A stretch of DNA of 64,000 nt from Leptospirales bacterium (GTDB taxonomy: Bacteria > Spirochaetota > Leptospiria > Leptospirales > Leptonemataceae): contig JAIBBM010000020.1 in NCBI GenBank assembly GCA_019694685.1, positions 1-64,000 on the forward strand. Direction: 5' to 3'. How positions within the stretch are numbered: the first letter of the stretch is position 1; each line of letters begins with the position of its first letter. Positions 17,082 to 26,375 of the stretch are shown one piece after another. The notes beneath the pieces were generated by a model. It did no database searches, was not told the DNA's origin, and saw only the letters and a program-made list of their open reading frames with translations. The position numbers and the translations under genes are program-made.

Positions 17082-19268
17082 ATGACGCAAACGCCTTACT
17101 TCAACCGCGAGATATCCTGGCTTCAATTCAACTTCCGCGTGCTGGAAGAAGCGTCCCGCGATGACAATCCTCTCCTGGAAAGACTGAAGTTCCTGGCCAT
17201 CTCAGAATCCAATCTAAACGAGTTCTTCATGGTGCGAGTGGCAGGCCTCAAGCAGGTCGTTGCCAGTGCGGTCAACGAAATCCAGATGGATGGCAAGACC
17301 GCGCAAGAAACTCTCACAGAGATTCATCGCCAGGTGTCCGTGATGGTTCGCCTGCAGTATCAATACATGGGCGATATATTCGCAGGTCTCAAGCCATCTG
17401 GAATTGAATTCGTAGAAGACTTTCGCTCATTTACAGAAGCAGACAAAGAATTTGCGCGCCAGTTTTTCGAAAACAATGTGTTTCGTATTCTCACTCCTCT
17501 TGCGATCGATCCTTCGCATCCGTTTCCACTGATTGGAAATAACAAACTCAACATGGCAGTCTGCCTGAAGAGGCCAGGATTTGAGCAGGATTTCTTTGCC
17601 ATCGTAGAAGTGCCCACAGTCATCAAAAGATTTCCTGAACTTCCTCCAGGGGACGGAGGCGTGCGCCGATTCACTGCACTGGAAGAAATCATCAAACTCC
17701 ACGCTCCAGACTTCTTTCCTGGGACTCAAGTTACAAGCATTCAGGGTTTTACCATCACTAGAAACTCAGACATAGCGATCGATGAAGTGGCCAGCGACAA
17801 TCTACTGTCCACAATTGAAGATGAACTCAAGCAGAGAAGATGGGGAGAAGCAGTCCGATTGTCTACGCGCATTGGAATGCCTCATCACGTGCGGGAATTT
17901 TTGCGCACGAAGCTGGATCTTTCGCCGGAAGAATGTTTCGAAAGGCCTGGACTACTCAATCTTCAGGATCTTTTCGAAATCGCAAATGCTCTCCAGGATC
18001 GTGCAGATCTGGCAAACAATCCGTTCATTCCGCGCAACCCCGTGCAGCAAAAGAAGATGAGTCACATCTTCCAGACCATTCGCAGAAAAGACATTCTACT
18101 CCATCACCCGTACGATTCATTTCAACCGGTTCTCGATTTGCTCGATTTTGCGGCCATGGATCCAAAGACTCTGGCCATCAAGCAGACATTGTATCGCACG
18201 GGTGGAGACAGTCCACTCATTGAAAGCCTCATCCAGGCAGCAGAGAACGGCAAACAAGTTACTGTTCTCATGGAACTCAAAGCACGATTCGACGAAGAAA
18301 GAAACATCGTGCGTGCGCGCGAAATGGAACAGCATGGCGTCCATGTGGTCTACGGACTCGTAGGTCTCAAGATTCACGGAAAAATGCTGCAAATCATTCG
18401 CAGAGAAGATGACGGAGTAAAAGCGTACTGCCATCTTTCTACTGGCAATTACAACCCGAACACTGCCAGAGGTTATACAGACCTGGCACTGATGACTGCG
18501 GATCGCGAAATCAACAACGACGTAACCAACCTCTTTCACGCGCTGACCGGTTACGCGTCCATGCCAAAGTTTTCAAGAATAGCGGCCGCCCCCATCAACC
18601 TGCGCGAAACGCTTCTATCTCTGATCCAGCAAGAAATCGAAAACGCTGAAAAGGGAATGGCATCGCGCATTCGCCTGAAGATGAACGCGCTTGTAGATCC
18701 TGACATGATCGCACTTCTCTATCGTGCTGCAAGAGCAGGAGTTCGCATTGAACTGAACATCAGGGGCATTTGTTGCCTTGTTCCCAATGCGGAGGGAACA
18801 GAAGATAGAATCAGAGTGATCTCCATTGTTGGACGTTTTCTTGAGCATTCGCGAATCTTTCATTTTGAAAATGGCGGAGATCCGCGCGTCTTCCTTGCGT
18901 CTGCAGACTGGATGCCGCGCAATCTGAATCGCCGCGTGGAAGTGATGTTTCCGATTCTGGATCCAGATCACAAACATACGATCCTGGAAATCCTGGATAT
19001 CATCTTCAAAGATGATCACAACGCCAGACTACTTGGACCGGATGGCACATGGAAGAGACTCAGGCCAGAAGGTGGCGGAGAAGGTTTCTCTTCGCAAAGG
19101 TACTTTCGCGACCAGGCAAGAAAGAATTTTGAGCAAAAGGAAAAGGAACGCGAGAGCCAGATTGTTTTTCAGCCAGCAGGAAGCCCGAACACGCCCGTTC
19201 TTTCCAGGCTCATTCCAGTGGATCACGAAGCAGGGGAAAGAGCATCCCAGAGCGATTCAGGGAACTGA
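17082..19268 (+). CDS. ppk1: Polyphosphate kinase 1
   Basis: Ppk1 makes inorganic polyphosphate reversibly from ATP. The 728-residue protein has the normal layout: N-terminal NREISWLQFNFRVLEEA, head domain SNLNEFFMVRVAGLKQ, and the catalytic region with AYCHLSTGNYNPNTARGYTD holding the phosphorylated His. SADWMPRNLNRRVEVMFPI and GICCLVPNAEGTEDRIRV complete the second PLD-like half. The C-terminal 30-40 residues are a charged tail beyond the core. It follows the unknown helical gene by 35 bases and is convergent with rlpA. Confidence 0.97.
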   Translation: MTQTPYFNREISWLQFNFRVLEEASRDDNPLLERLKFLAISESNLNEFFMVRVAGLKQVVASAVNEIQMDGKTAQETLTEIHRQVSVMVRLQYQYMGDIFAGLKPSGIEFVEDFRSFTEADKEFARQFFENNVFRILTPLAIDPSHPFPLIGNNKLNMAVCLKRPGFEQDFFAIVEVPTVIKRFPELPPGDGGVRRFTALEEIIKLHAPDFFPGTQVTSIQGFTITRNSDIAIDEVASDNLLSTIEDELKQRRWGEAVRLSTRIGMPHHVREFLRTKLDLSPEECFERPGLLNLQDLFEIANALQDRADLANNPFIPRNPVQQKKMSHIFQTIRRKDILLHHPYDSFQPVLDLLDFAAMDPKTLAIKQTLYRTGGDSPLIESLIQAAENGKQVTVLMELKARFDEERNIVRAREMEQHGVHVVYGLVGLKIHGKMLQIIRREDDGVKAYCHLSTGNYNPNTARGYTDLALMTADREINNDVTNLFHALTGYASMPKFSRIAAAPINLRETLLSLIQQEIENAEKGMASRIRLKMNALVDPDMIALLYRAARAGVRIELNIRGICCLVPNAEGTEDRIRVISIVGRFLEHSRIFHFENGGDPRVFLASADWMPRNLNRRVEVMFPILDPDHKHTILEILDIIFKDDHNARLLGPDGTWKRLRPEGGGEGFSSQRYFRDQARKNFEQKEKERESQIVFQPAGSPNTPVLSRLIPVDHEAGERASQSDSGN

Positions 19269-19302
19269 ACACGAGGGGCGCGGAGCAGGGCGAAGGCGCG
19301 CC

Positions 19303-20325
19303 TTACGGCGCGCTGATGAATGCAGTGTAGCCGTCAGATGACAGCCTGGTTTTGAGTTGTTCTGCCTGGTTTTTATCCGCGAACTCCCCTACCTTCACAA
19401 CGTAGCTTGTGCCTCTCTGAAAAATATTCACCGGCTGGTTGTAGCTGGTAAGATATTTACCAAGCTTGTCTGCATTGTCATACTCTGAAAAGAGTCCAAC
19501 CTGCACTGAATACTTACCAAGCGCTTTTTCTTCGCGGATGTTCGCAGGTGCCTGAACCTTAGGGCGCGTTACAACCTGTGGTTTGACGCTTTCCGGTCCG
19601 TTTCCTTGCGCATGATCTGCATCATTGAATGCGGCAGACGTAACGCCTGGACCTTTCTCAGTCATGGCTCCACGACGCACCACTCGAATCGAAACAGTGG
19701 TCAGTCCTTTCTCTTTGTAACCGAGCATTTCTGCACCATATTCGCTAAGATCCACAATGCGCCCTTTTACGAAAGGTCCGCGATCGTTTACAGTCACGAG
19801 TGCTTCGCGATTGTTTTCAGTGTTCTTTACAAGAATGACTGTGCCCAGAGGCAAAGTGCGATGAGCGGCGGTGAGCTTGCGCGAATCAAATGGTTCACCA
19901 CTTGCCGTTGCTTTGCCGTCAAAGTCACGACCATACCAGGATGCAGTTCCTGACTCTTCTCCAGTAGAATTGTCTGCCACAACCGGTGGATTCTCTGCTT
20001 GATTGTTGAAGTAACTAGCTTCTTCATCCTTAGCCTTGTCGTCATACCCTGGCGCAGAACGATCACTTACCTTCTCAGGTGTTTTTTCCGGAGTCTTCTC
20101 TGGTGCCACAGCAGTATTGTGCGGATCGTTTCCAGCTACAGGTGGTTCTGTCTTGCATGCAGGCATTTGCGAGGATGCATCCCGTTTGGTTGCAGGCTCG
20201 AAATAATTGCCCTCTTCTTTCTGGCCTTCGCGACCGTACAGATTTCCTGTTCCGGTATGAATGGTCATTGTGGCGCAATTCAATACTGGAAGCGTCAGTG
20301 CAATTAGTAGGGTAAGACGGATCAT
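19303..20325 (-). CDS. rlpA: RlpA-like septal ring lytic transglycosylase lipoprotein
   Basis: RlpA cleaves peptidoglycan strands lacking stem peptides. The ATG at 20323-20325 follows GGAGAG and gives a lipoprotein signal (LTLLIALTLPVLNC); the open frame continues to 20583 without translation signals. The 340 residues contain a Lys/Pro/Glu-rich linker, a double-psi beta-barrel domain at about 130-225 (GTASWYGRDFDGKATASGE, AHRTLPLGTVILVKNT, VNDRGPFVKGRIVDLS) and a C-terminal SPOR domain (KYSVQVGLFSEYDNADKLGK). The catalytic Asp of the barrel is in VNDRGPF. It is divergent from the DTW gene with 103 bases between starts. Confidence 0.92.
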   Translation of the reverse strand: MIRLTLLIALTLPVLNCATMTIHTGTGNLYGREGQKEEGNYFEPATKRDASSQMPACKTEPPVAGNDPHNTAVAPEKTPEKTPEKVSDRSAPGYDDKAKDEEASYFNNQAENPPVVADNSTGEESGTASWYGRDFDGKATASGEPFDSRKLTAAHRTLPLGTVILVKNTENNREALVTVNDRGPFVKGRIVDLSEYGAEMLGYKEKGLTTVSIRVVRRGAMTEKGPGVTSAAFNDADHAQGNGPESVKPQVVTRPKVQAPANIREEKALGKYSVQVGLFSEYDNADKLGKYLTSYNQPVNIFQRGTSYVVKVGEFADKNQAEQLKTRLSSDGYTAFISAP

Positions 20326-20428
20326 GGTTCTCTCCACACAGGGACTCATTTCCAGTATCGACCGACTCGCAGACCACAAAGAAGATTTCTTGCGTCCAAA
20401 ACCAAAATCGCGAGCCTGCCAGGCTGCC

Positions 20429-20998
20429 ATGAGATGCGAGAAATGCCACCTCCTCCCGTCTAATTGCATCTGCGCGCAGATTCCCTCTATTCGCACTCGA
20501 ATGCGGCTCACCTTGATCCTGCATGCCCTGGAAGCCAGACGTTCCACGAACACGGGGCATCTGGCAGCACTGGCACTTTCCAATTCGCGCGTAGAAATTC
20601 ATGGCCGCGCAGGCCAGGCAATCAATGATTCTTTTGAGGTCACTGCCGGAATGAAGCCTCTGTTTCTTTTTCCGGATGGATCAGAAGAATTGCGGCCTGA
20701 AATGGCGAATGACGGAGATGTGGAGCTCATTGTTCCAGATGCAAGCTGGGCTCAGGCAGTTCGAATGAGCAGACGCATTCACGGACTCTCTGGAGTGCCA
20801 CACGTACGACTTCCGCGAGTCACCCCCAGAAAGATTTTGAGAAAGTCTCTGGAGGGACGCATTTCCACGTTTGAAGCGATTTCACATGCAGTTCAAATTC
20901 TAGAGGGCGAAGAAGCAGGCGCATCCATGCTCACTCTATTTGACGCATACGCGTCCGCTCTGCTCAGGGAGCGCGGAAGAAGAAGCAGATTCGACTGA
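20429..20998 (+). CDS. DTW-domain protein, probable tRNA-uridine aminocarboxypropyltransferase
   Basis: DTW-domain enzymes of the TapT type add the 3-amino-3-carboxypropyl group of SAM to uridine in tRNA. The start at 20429 gives MRCEKCHLLPSNCICAQIP, with the CxxC and CxC cysteines usual at the N-terminus. LILHALEARRSTNTGHLA and IVPDASWAQAVRM follow; the name-giving DTW reads DASW here. At 189 residues the length fits. Its stop directly abuts the hemH stop on the other strand, with no bases between them, so transcription of the two must meet. Confidence 0.85.
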   Translation: MRCEKCHLLPSNCICAQIPSIRTRMRLTLILHALEARRSTNTGHLAALALSNSRVEIHGRAGQAINDSFEVTAGMKPLFLFPDGSEELRPEMANDGDVELIVPDASWAQAVRMSRRIHGLSGVPHVRLPRVTPRKILRKSLEGRISTFEAISHAVQILEGEEAGASMLTLFDAYASALLRERGRRSRFD

Positions 20999-22042
20999 CT
21001 ATTCTCCCTCAACCATTCTGGCCACTGCCTTCACCCAGGTTTCATCCGAGTTCAGGCACGGGATATACACAAACGATTCTCCACCCGCGCGCAAGAAATC
21101 TTCTTTTGCGCGAATTTGAATTTCTTCCAGAGTCTCAAGACAATCAGAAACAAACGAAGGACAAATCACCGCCAGATGTTTGACTCCGCGCGCTGGAAGC
21201 GTCTGGATCAATTCATCTGTGTAGGGTCGAACCCACGGAGTTCTTCCGAGGCGAGATTGAAAACCAATGCTGTAGTCTTCCTGCTTCAGCTGCAGCCTGG
21301 ACACGAGTCCCTTCGTCGTGCTAAAACATTGAGCGCGATAGCACAGTGCCATGCGATCTCCAGGAGAGTGACAACAATCTCCGAAGGAACAATGCTCTTG
21401 ATCTGCGTGGCTTAAACCTGAACGGACAGAACGATCAATTTGTCTTTCTGGCACTCCGTGGTAGCTGAATAGAACATGGGCTCCCTTCGCACTGGCCAGA
21501 AAGGGACGAGCCAGGTGTGCCGTTGCATCCAGAAATCCATCATGATCAAAAAAGGGCCCGAGCATTTCTACTTCTAAAGGATCGTTCATGGAGGCGGCAC
21601 ATTCGTATACGCGCGCGGATGTGGAAGCAGTAGAAGCGGCCGCGTACTGCGGATAGAGAGGAAGCACTTTGATCTTACGTACGCCTTCCTTCGCGAATTC
21701 TTTCATGACATCCGGAATGGAAGGGCTACCGTATCGCATGGCGAACTTCACGCTTACGCGGGGCAAATGACGCGCAAGAGCAAGAGACAGGTCGCGAGTG
21801 TGAATCAAAAGAGGAGAACCTTCGTTCGTCCAGATCTTCCTGTAAGCCTCCGCAGAACGAGCGGGCCTGAGGGGCAGTATGATGAAGTTTAATAGAAAGA
21901 ATCGCAACAGTCCAGGGATGTCTATGACTCTGGGATCGCTTAAAAACTCGCGCAGATACCGACGAACATGGTGCGTGGAGGGGCTATCCGGAGTGCCGAG
22001 ATTGATAATCAGAATGCCAGTTCTGTCTGAGGTTCGGGCCAT
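20999..22042 (-). CDS. hemH: Ferrochelatase
   Basis: HemH inserts ferrous iron into protoporphyrin IX to make protohaem. The 347-residue protein starts with GILIINLGTPDSPSTHHVRRYLREFLSD, has AMRYGSPSI, the active-site His in FSYHGVPERQ, a Cys-rich insert (EHCSFGDCCHSPGDRMALC) and CPSFVSDCLETLEEI. The Cys cluster may bind a metal or [2Fe-2S] centre, as in some bacterial ferrochelatases; I cannot confirm it. Other haem genes are not in the window. It is divergent from the acyl-CoA dehydrogenase gene. Confidence 0.95.
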   Translation of the reverse strand: MARTSDRTGILIINLGTPDSPSTHHVRRYLREFLSDPRVIDIPGLLRFFLLNFIILPLRPARSAEAYRKIWTNEGSPLLIHTRDLSLALARHLPRVSVKFAMRYGSPSIPDVMKEFAKEGVRKIKVLPLYPQYAAASTASTSARVYECAASMNDPLEVEMLGPFFDHDGFLDATAHLARPFLASAKGAHVLFSYHGVPERQIDRSVRSGLSHADQEHCSFGDCCHSPGDRMALCYRAQCFSTTKGLVSRLQLKQEDYSIGFQSRLGRTPWVRPYTDELIQTLPARGVKHLAVICPSFVSDCLETLEEIQIRAKEDFLRAGGESFVYIPCLNSDETWVKAVARMVEGE

Positions 22043-22095
22043 AGTCTTACCTTAATTTGATTGGCCGCCAAAATTCAAAATCAAAAAGTGGGTCT

Positions 22096-23739
22096 ATGTC
22101 TGACGAATTGCTGAAACAAATTGAAACCAAAACAAGCGACCTTCTAAAACAGGTAACGGAAACTCTCGCAAAGAGATCCGAAGAAAAAGGTCAGGTATCC
22201 GTCTCTAAGATGGATGAGAACCAGCTGGTTCACTACAATCTCTCCTACTCGACTGCTGAAAAAAGAATCTCCGATCATTTCACGAAATACGCCTTCGCGA
22301 AAGAGAATGGAACGGGCGAACTGGAGCAGGATATGGCACGCCTCTTCGCAGGAGAAGCGGCTCATCGCCTCAGATCAGAACTTGCCAGCCGCAAAGACGA
22401 ATACGGCGCAAGCGATGCACTTCTCAACGATCTGTTTAGCCCGGACATGAACAAGAAGATTCAGGAACTCACTTCACGCGATCGATACAACAAAGTGGGA
22501 GACGCAGCTCTCACGGGATCCTTCGGAGCACTGGCCACGGAAGATCTCAAAGACATTCGCGACACATACAAGAAGATCGCAGAACAGGTCGTGATGCCTC
22601 ATGCAGAACATGTTCATCGCAATGACGATTTCGTGCCGGACGATATTCTGCAAAGCCTCCTGGACAATGGAGCGTTTGGTCTGTCTATTCCAGAGGAATA
22701 CGGCGGATATCAGGACACATTTGGCAATACAGGCATGATGATTGTTACAGAAGAGCTTTCGCGCGCCGGACTTTCCATCGCAGGCAGCTTGATCACTCGC
22801 CCTGAAATCTTAAGCAAGGCGATTCTGAAAGGCGGAACACCCGAGCAGAAAACAAAGTGGCTGGGAGCTCTCGCCACTGGAGAAAAGATGTGCGCGGTTG
22901 CAGCTACCGAACCGGACTACGGATCTGACGTAGCTGGATTCAAAGTAACTGCAGATCCGGTGGAAGGCGGCTGGGTGCTCAACGGTGTGAAAACATGGTG
23001 CACGTTTGCAGGATACGCAGACTCTCTCATGGTTCTTGCTCGCACTGAAAAGGATCCGGGCCTCAAACACAAAGGTCTTTCCATTCTTATTGCAGAAAAG
23101 CCTCGCGACAAAGGTCATAAGTTCGATTTCGCACAGCCCTCAGGCGGAAAGTGTACAGGATCTGCTATCCCAACGATTGGTTATCGCGGGATGCACAGCT
23201 TCGAAGTGAACTTTGACAATTACTTCGTTCCTGCAGAAAACCTGATCGGTGGAGAAGCAGGACGAGGCAAAGGATTCTATCTTCAAATGGAAGGTTTCGC
23301 AGGTGGCCGCGTGCAAACTGCAGCGCGCGCGAACGGAGTCATGCAGGCATCCCTGGAAGCAGCTGTTCGCTACGCGAATGATCGCAAAGTATTTTCAAAG
23401 CCAATCGCAGACTACCAGCTCACTAAGTGGAAGATCGCGCGCATGGCCATGATCGTTCAGGCTTCTCGCCAGTATTCCTACGAAGTGGCTCGCCTCATGG
23501 ACAACCACCAGGGACTCATGGAAGCATCTCTCGTGAAGTTCTATGCATCTCGCATCGCGGAATGGGTGGCACGCGAAGCCATGCAAATCCATGGCGGGAT
23601 GGGCTACGCGGAAGAATACGCAGTATCGCGCTACTTCGTAGACGCTCGCGTGTTCTCCATCTTTGAAGGCGCAGAGGAAGTGATGGCACTGCGAGTCTGC
23701 GCGAGAGATCTACTGGCCCAGGCTCTGGGGCAGAGCTGA
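22096..23739 (+). CDS. Acyl-CoA dehydrogenase with N-terminal extension
   Basis: The ATG at 22096 is preferred to the TTG at 22057. The 547-residue protein has about 150 extra residues before a normal acyl-CoA dehydrogenase; these are helical and charged (KQIETKTSDLLKQVTETLAK, LFAGEAAHRLRSEL) and resemble no domain I know. The core begins near residue 155 (DLKDIRDTYKKIAEQVVMPHA) and shows FGLSIPEEYGG, AATEPDYGSDVAGF, GVKTWCTFAGYADS, MQIHGGMGYAEEYAVSRYF and FEGAEEVMALRV, the last holding the catalytic-base region. It should oxidise an acyl-CoA with FAD and pass electrons to ETF. A terminator follows. Confidence 0.9.
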   Translation: MSDELLKQIETKTSDLLKQVTETLAKRSEEKGQVSVSKMDENQLVHYNLSYSTAEKRISDHFTKYAFAKENGTGELEQDMARLFAGEAAHRLRSELASRKDEYGASDALLNDLFSPDMNKKIQELTSRDRYNKVGDAALTGSFGALATEDLKDIRDTYKKIAEQVVMPHAEHVHRNDDFVPDDILQSLLDNGAFGLSIPEEYGGYQDTFGNTGMMIVTEELSRAGLSIAGSLITRPEILSKAILKGGTPEQKTKWLGALATGEKMCAVAATEPDYGSDVAGFKVTADPVEGGWVLNGVKTWCTFAGYADSLMVLARTEKDPGLKHKGLSILIAEKPRDKGHKFDFAQPSGGKCTGSAIPTIGYRGMHSFEVNFDNYFVPAENLIGGEAGRGKGFYLQMEGFAGGRVQTAARANGVMQASLEAAVRYANDRKVFSKPIADYQLTKWKIARMAMIVQASRQYSYEVARLMDNHQGLMEASLVKFYASRIAEWVAREAMQIHGGMGYAEEYAVSRYFVDARVFSIFEGAEEVMALRVCARDLLAQALGQS

Positions 23740-23758
23740 GGTAAGGAATTGGCAAAAA

Positions 23759-23792
23759 AGGCTGGATCGATTTGAACCAGCCTTCTATTTTT
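23759..23792 (+). terminator. Rho-independent terminator after the acyl-CoA dehydrogenase gene
   Basis: AAGGCTGG (23759-23766) pairs with CCAGCCTT (23777-23784) around a 10-base loop and is followed by CTATTTTT. It lies 20 bases past the stop and just before the ribosome site of the next small gene. Confidence 0.85.
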
Positions 23793-23808
23793 GCGAAAGG
23801 AGGAACCC

Positions 23809-24024
23809 ATGGACGTTCGATCTAAACCAGAAATCGGCATGAAAAACCCGGAAATGTTTCGGGACCTCAAGGCACGTAAGCTGGAGAACCCGGCGGCACT
23901 GCCTACCACACCTGACTCAGAAAGACAGATGGTGACGGATGAAAAGATCGCAAAATCCGTGCTCGTAAGCCAGTCCAAAGACGTATTCAAAGTGACCGGC
24001 ACTCAAATAGACAAGATCGCCTAA
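23809..24024 (+). CDS. Small hydrophilic protein of unknown function
   Basis: The 71-residue product begins MDVRSKPEIGMKNPEMFRDL at an ATG with a strong ribosome site, AAAGGAGG, 5-6 bases upstream. It has no signal peptide or membrane segment and no Cys. The sequence is charged and probably partly disordered; residues 40-71 look helical (TDEKIAKSVLVSQSKDVFKV). It stands between two terminators, so it needs its own promoter or read-through. The clear ribosome site is the main reason to believe it is translated. Confidence 0.7.
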   Translation: MDVRSKPEIGMKNPEMFRDLKARKLENPAALPTTPDSERQMVTDEKIAKSVLVSQSKDVFKVTGTQIDKIA

Positions 24025-24051
24025 CTCTTCTTTCAAAATCATGGCACAAAA

Positions 24052-24074
24052 AAACCGGCCCTGAAAGCCGGTTT
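24052..24074. terminator. Hairpin terminator between convergent genes
   Basis: AAACCGGC (24052-24059) pairs with GCCGGTTT (24067-24074); A-rich sequence precedes and T-rich sequence follows, so it can serve both the small gene on the plus strand and the VOC gene on the minus strand. Confidence 0.8.
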
Positions 24075-24100
24075 CATTTCATCATCCGTAGATGATCTCA

Positions 24101-24466
24101 TCATTCGTTGTAGAAAAGTTCGATTAGATTTCCGTCTGGATCTGCGATCAGAACCGCTTCCCCGCCCTCAATCATCACAGGACCCTTGAGAATCTCGACC
24201 TTTTTTACTTCGAGTTCTTTGAGCGCATCTGTAAAGTCGTCTACGTCCAGGATGAAAGAAAGGGATGCCTCACCAGGATTCTGAACCGGGGATTTATATC
24301 CCTCAATGTGGTTGAGGCGCACAGTGATCGGGTCAAGCCGGATCAAGATATAACGGCTGGATTCTTCGAGGAGCTCGAAATCAAGCAAGTCCCGGTAAAA
24401 ATCGAGGGATTTCTTTAGATCCGAAGATCCAATAGAAATATGGTGAAGTCCTTCGAGGAGAATCAT
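24101..24466 (-). CDS. VOC-superfamily (glyoxalase/dioxygenase-fold) protein
   Basis: The 121-residue protein is one VOC unit pair: GLHHISIGSSDLKKSLDFYRDLLDFEL at the start (kept here as HHISIGSSDLKKSLDFYRD), FILDVDDFTDALKEL in the middle and EAVLIADPDGNLIELF at the end. Candidate metal ligands are the N-terminal His and the final Glu of NLIELF. The substrate cannot be read from sequence; lactoylglutathione lyase is less likely because the length and motifs are generic. It is divergent from the OmpA-family gene. Confidence 0.85.
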   Translation of the reverse strand: MILLEGLHHISIGSSDLKKSLDFYRDLLDFELLEESSRYILIRLDPITVRLNHIEGYKSPVQNPGEASLSFILDVDDFTDALKELEVKKVEILKGPVMIEGGEAVLIADPDGNLIELFYNE

Positions 24467-24567
24467 GCTATACCCCGCATCCAGTCAGAATTGAACCAGG
24501 CTCAGGGCGATCAACGATTTTCCGGAAAGTTGCTATCAAGATTTTCAACCGACCGTCGAATGATTCA

Positions 24568-25755
24568 ATGATGCTTCGACTGCTGCTTGCGCTTGCTCTT
24601 TTTCCGGGTCTTGCGGCTGCCGGCCCGGTCCGTTTCGAATTCAAATTAGAAAAAGACGACGTTCTGGCTGTGGACAAATACCAGGACATTCGCATTCAAG
24701 AGAATGGCGAACAGAAAAGCAGAGAAGAAAAGAATCGAATCGTGCTGAAAGTCTCTGATAGCACTCCTTCGGGCGCTGTGATGGAGGGCCTCTTTCACAC
24801 CTATACCAGGTCGCCTCGCCTTGTGGGCGAATACAGAAGGGACCGGGATTTCAATTCCAGATTCATTTTTCAAAAGAATGGCGAAAACGTTGTCAGCGAC
24901 GATTACGTAATGCCCAATCTTCGCGGGCTGCCCACGTTTCCTGACAAAGAACTCTCCGCCGGTGACAAATGGCAAGCACCTGGACTCGAGACGATGGACT
25001 TCGGTAGCACGAAAATCAAGATTCCATTGAACGTAGCCTACCAATTCACAGGGGTGACTCACTTGCCAGAGGATTCAAAACTCTCGCAGGATGCGCCTGA
25101 AATCCAGTATGTCTATACGTTTCACAAAGCCATCAGCGATCCGCGCGTTCCTTTTAAGATGATTGTTGGTCATTCTGCGGACAGACTGTGGTTTGATACT
25201 AACGCAGGCGTACCCATATTTGACACAAACAGACTCACGTATACGTTTTACATGCGCGACGGCCAGATCCTTCGCATGGCTTACAGAATTGATTCATGGT
25301 GGAAGAAAACCAGAAGAGCAAGACCAGAAGATAGACAGGAGATTGTAACAGACGTCAACAGGCAGATCGCGGAAAACCCAAACGTTACGGTTCATCAAAC
25401 CGATGAAGGCGTGGTTCTAAACCTCAATGCAATTCTATTTGATGTAGACTCTGCGAATCTATCTGAACAGGCACGCGGAGATCTCGACCGGGTAGCGGAA
25501 ATCCTGCGCAAATATCCGGATCGCGAAATCAGAGTCTCAGGCCACACGGATTCCACAGGCGGAGCCGCGCACAACGTGAAACTTTCTGAAGATCGTGCTA
25601 GATCCGTTGTGCAAAATCTGGGAAAGAGAACCGGTATTGATAGTAAGAGATTCTCTTACAGAGGATACGGATCCACGAAACCCGCCGCAGACAACTCCAC
25701 TGCAGATGGGCGAGCAAAGAACAGAAGAGTGGAAATCCTGATCGTTACAGACTGA
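24568..25755 (+). CDS. OmpA-family envelope protein
   Basis: The 395-residue protein has a signal peptide (LRLLLALALFPGLAAAG), a beta-rich N-terminal domain of about 240 residues (FEFKLEKDDVLAVDKYQDI; FTGVTHLPED) of no family I can name, and a C-terminal OmpA/MotB peptidoglycan-binding domain at about 285-395. In the latter, LNAILFDVDSANLS, IRVSGHTDSTGG and RFSYRGYGSTKPAADN carry the residues that bind diaminopimelate. It probably tethers the outer membrane to the cell wall, comparable to leptospiral OmpA-like proteins. It ends 10 bases from the convergent metW stop. Confidence 0.87.
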   Translation: MMLRLLLALALFPGLAAAGPVRFEFKLEKDDVLAVDKYQDIRIQENGEQKSREEKNRIVLKVSDSTPSGAVMEGLFHTYTRSPRLVGEYRRDRDFNSRFIFQKNGENVVSDDYVMPNLRGLPTFPDKELSAGDKWQAPGLETMDFGSTKIKIPLNVAYQFTGVTHLPEDSKLSQDAPEIQYVYTFHKAISDPRVPFKMIVGHSADRLWFDTNAGVPIFDTNRLTYTFYMRDGQILRMAYRIDSWWKKTRRARPEDRQEIVTDVNRQIAENPNVTVHQTDEGVVLNLNAILFDVDSANLSEQARGDLDRVAEILRKYPDREIRVSGHTDSTGGAAHNVKLSEDRARSVVQNLGKRTGIDSKRFSYRGYGSTKPAADNSTADGRAKNRRVEILIVTD

Positions 25756-25765
25756 GCGCGAACCA

Positions 25766-26362
25766 TCACTCAGAAATGGGAGTCGACTCCAGAAGGGATA
25801 CGGCCTGCTCAGCCAGTAGATTCGGGAATATAGAGACCGGGCCCGCCGCATTGAAATAAGCATTCCTCAGCACGCGGAGTTTGTACCGCTCGCAAAAGTC
25901 GTCAAAATCTTCCACAGAGAAATAGTGAATGTTGGGGCTTGTATACCACGCATGGGGCAAAGCACGCGTAATGGGAGAACGTCCGCTGAACATAATCTGA
26001 AGCCGTATATGAAAGTATGCGAAATTGGTGTATGCGATGATGACTGTCTTTCCGACGCGATATGCTTCGCGCAACAGCTCCAGTGGAGTGCCGATTTCCT
26101 GAAATGTGCCCAACAACAAAACGCAATCGAAAGATTGCACGCCATACTGATCGAGCCCGTCCATGATATCGCCCTGGTGGACCACCAGTCCTTTCTCAAT
26201 GCACTGCGCAACGAGCTCAGGCTCTTTCTCTACGCCCACTCCCTGCACTTTCTTTGCTTTCACAAGGCGCGCGAGAAAGCTACCGTCGCCGGTGCCAAGA
26301 TCCAGCACCCGCGAACCTTCTGGAATCCACTGGATTACCTGATCGTACAGGTACTCGTTCAT
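25766..26362 (-). CDS. metW: MetW, methyltransferase-fold partner of MetX
   Basis: The 198-residue protein matches MetW: IPEGSRVLDLGTGDGSFLARL (SAM-type motif I), VGVEKEPELVAQCIEKGL, VHQGDIMDGLDQY and SRSPITRALPHAWYTSPNIH-like FSGRSPITRALPHAWY. MetW works with MetX in homoserine acylation in several bacteria; its enzymatic activity is not settled. It is the last gene of metY-metX-metW, 13 bases after the metX stop. Confidence 0.94.
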   Translation of the reverse strand: MNEYLYDQVIQWIPEGSRVLDLGTGDGSFLARLVKAKKVQGVGVEKEPELVAQCIEKGLVVHQGDIMDGLDQYGVQSFDCVLLLGTFQEIGTPLELLREAYRVGKTVIIAYTNFAYFHIRLQIMFSGRSPITRALPHAWYTSPNIHYFSVEDFDDFCERYKLRVLRNAYFNAAGPVSIFPNLLAEQAVSLLESTPISE

Positions 26363-26375
26363 TGGGACAGAGTTT

